Assembly: GCA_910586955.1 (NCBI GenBank)
Contig: CAJUMM010000017.1
Location: forward strand, 1 to 41,231
Source of the DNA: an uncultured Lachnospiraceae bacterium
Lineage (GTDB): Bacteria > Bacillota > Clostridia > Lachnospirales > Lachnospiraceae
Reading direction: 5' to 3'
DNA: 41,231 nt
Part shown: piece by piece, positions 41,189-41,231 of the stretch
How positions within the stretch are numbered: position 1 is the stretch's first letter
Layout: every line of letters starts with the position of its first letter
Notes under the pieces: model-generated
What the model saw: only the letters and a program-made list of their open reading frames with translations
The model's database searches: none
Told to the model about the DNA's origin: nothing
Translations under genes and position numbers: made by a program

Positions 41189-41231
41189 GTACTAGTATTA
41201 CAAAAAAACAACTCCCCGTATGCGTATCACC

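Overview
The window looks like chromosome of a low-to-mid GC, spore-forming-lineage Firmicute, most likely a gut Lachnospiraceae (Blautia/Clostridium cluster XIVa type). The basis is the tig-clpP-clpX-lon-engB order, a DUF4364 protein, a Spo0A-type DNA-binding domain, a LoaP-type antiterminator heading an exopolysaccharide operon, and consensus sigma-A promoters with strong Shine-Dalgarno sites. I cannot name a species from sequence alone.

Layout, right to left, since most genes are on the minus strand. (i) 41.2-32.4 kb: a housekeeping run of trigger factor, ClpP, ClpX, Lon, the ribosome-biogenesis GTPase EngB/YsxC, an AI-2E-family permease and a MATE exporter, tightly packed and mostly with overlapping or near-touching ends. 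(ii) 30.5-32.4 kb, plus strand: a lone Spo0A C-terminal (DNA-binding) domain protein with three perfectly phased 0A-box-like heptamers upstream, a TIGR01212-type radical SAM protein and DUF4364. DUF4364 overlaps the MATE gene tail to tail. (iii) 13.3-30.2 kb: one uninterrupted 5,617-codon secreted protein. It has a signal peptide, an acidic Pro/Glu linker, two tandem copies of an M6-like metalloprotease plus propeller-like unit, an unassigned beta-rich region, about 2,900 residues of choline-binding/CROP-like repeats in at least 15 modules, a fibronectin-III-like domain and a DUF5722-like putative glycosidase barrel. (iv) 11.6-13.3 kb: an AAA-ATPase/PD-(D/E)XK protein with its own promoter, then a FlaA1/CapD-type membrane nucleotide-sugar dehydratase. 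(v) 1-9.7 kb: a polysaccharide operon starting from a good promoter and a roughly 155-nt leader with two hairpins: LoaP-like antiterminator, PLP aminotransferase, PglC-like phosphoglycosyl transferase, ATP-grasp/HAD fusion, LicD, GT4 glycosyltransferase, DUF5672 protein, a capsule-type GT-B-like protein and a membrane O-acyltransferase that runs off the left edge.

How it may work together. The dehydratase, aminotransferase and phosphoglycosyl transferase would make and load a 4-amino-6-deoxy sugar onto undecaprenyl phosphate. The glycosyltransferases would extend it, LicD would add a phospho-substituent (phosphocholine is the classic one), and the acyltransferase would O-acylate it. The acyltransferase is out of frame at a G10 tract and one base fewer restores a normal C-terminal half, so it looks phase-variable. 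The giant protein has no LPXTG anchor and would be held at the surface by repeats of a family that binds choline or glycans, so a LicD-decorated polymer made next door is a plausible ligand. That link is inference.

The items most worth attention are the giant protease/repeat/glycosidase protein, the orphan Spo0A domain with its three 0A boxes, the G10 switch and the LoaP leader. No tRNA, rRNA, CRISPR array, transposase or attachment site was seen.
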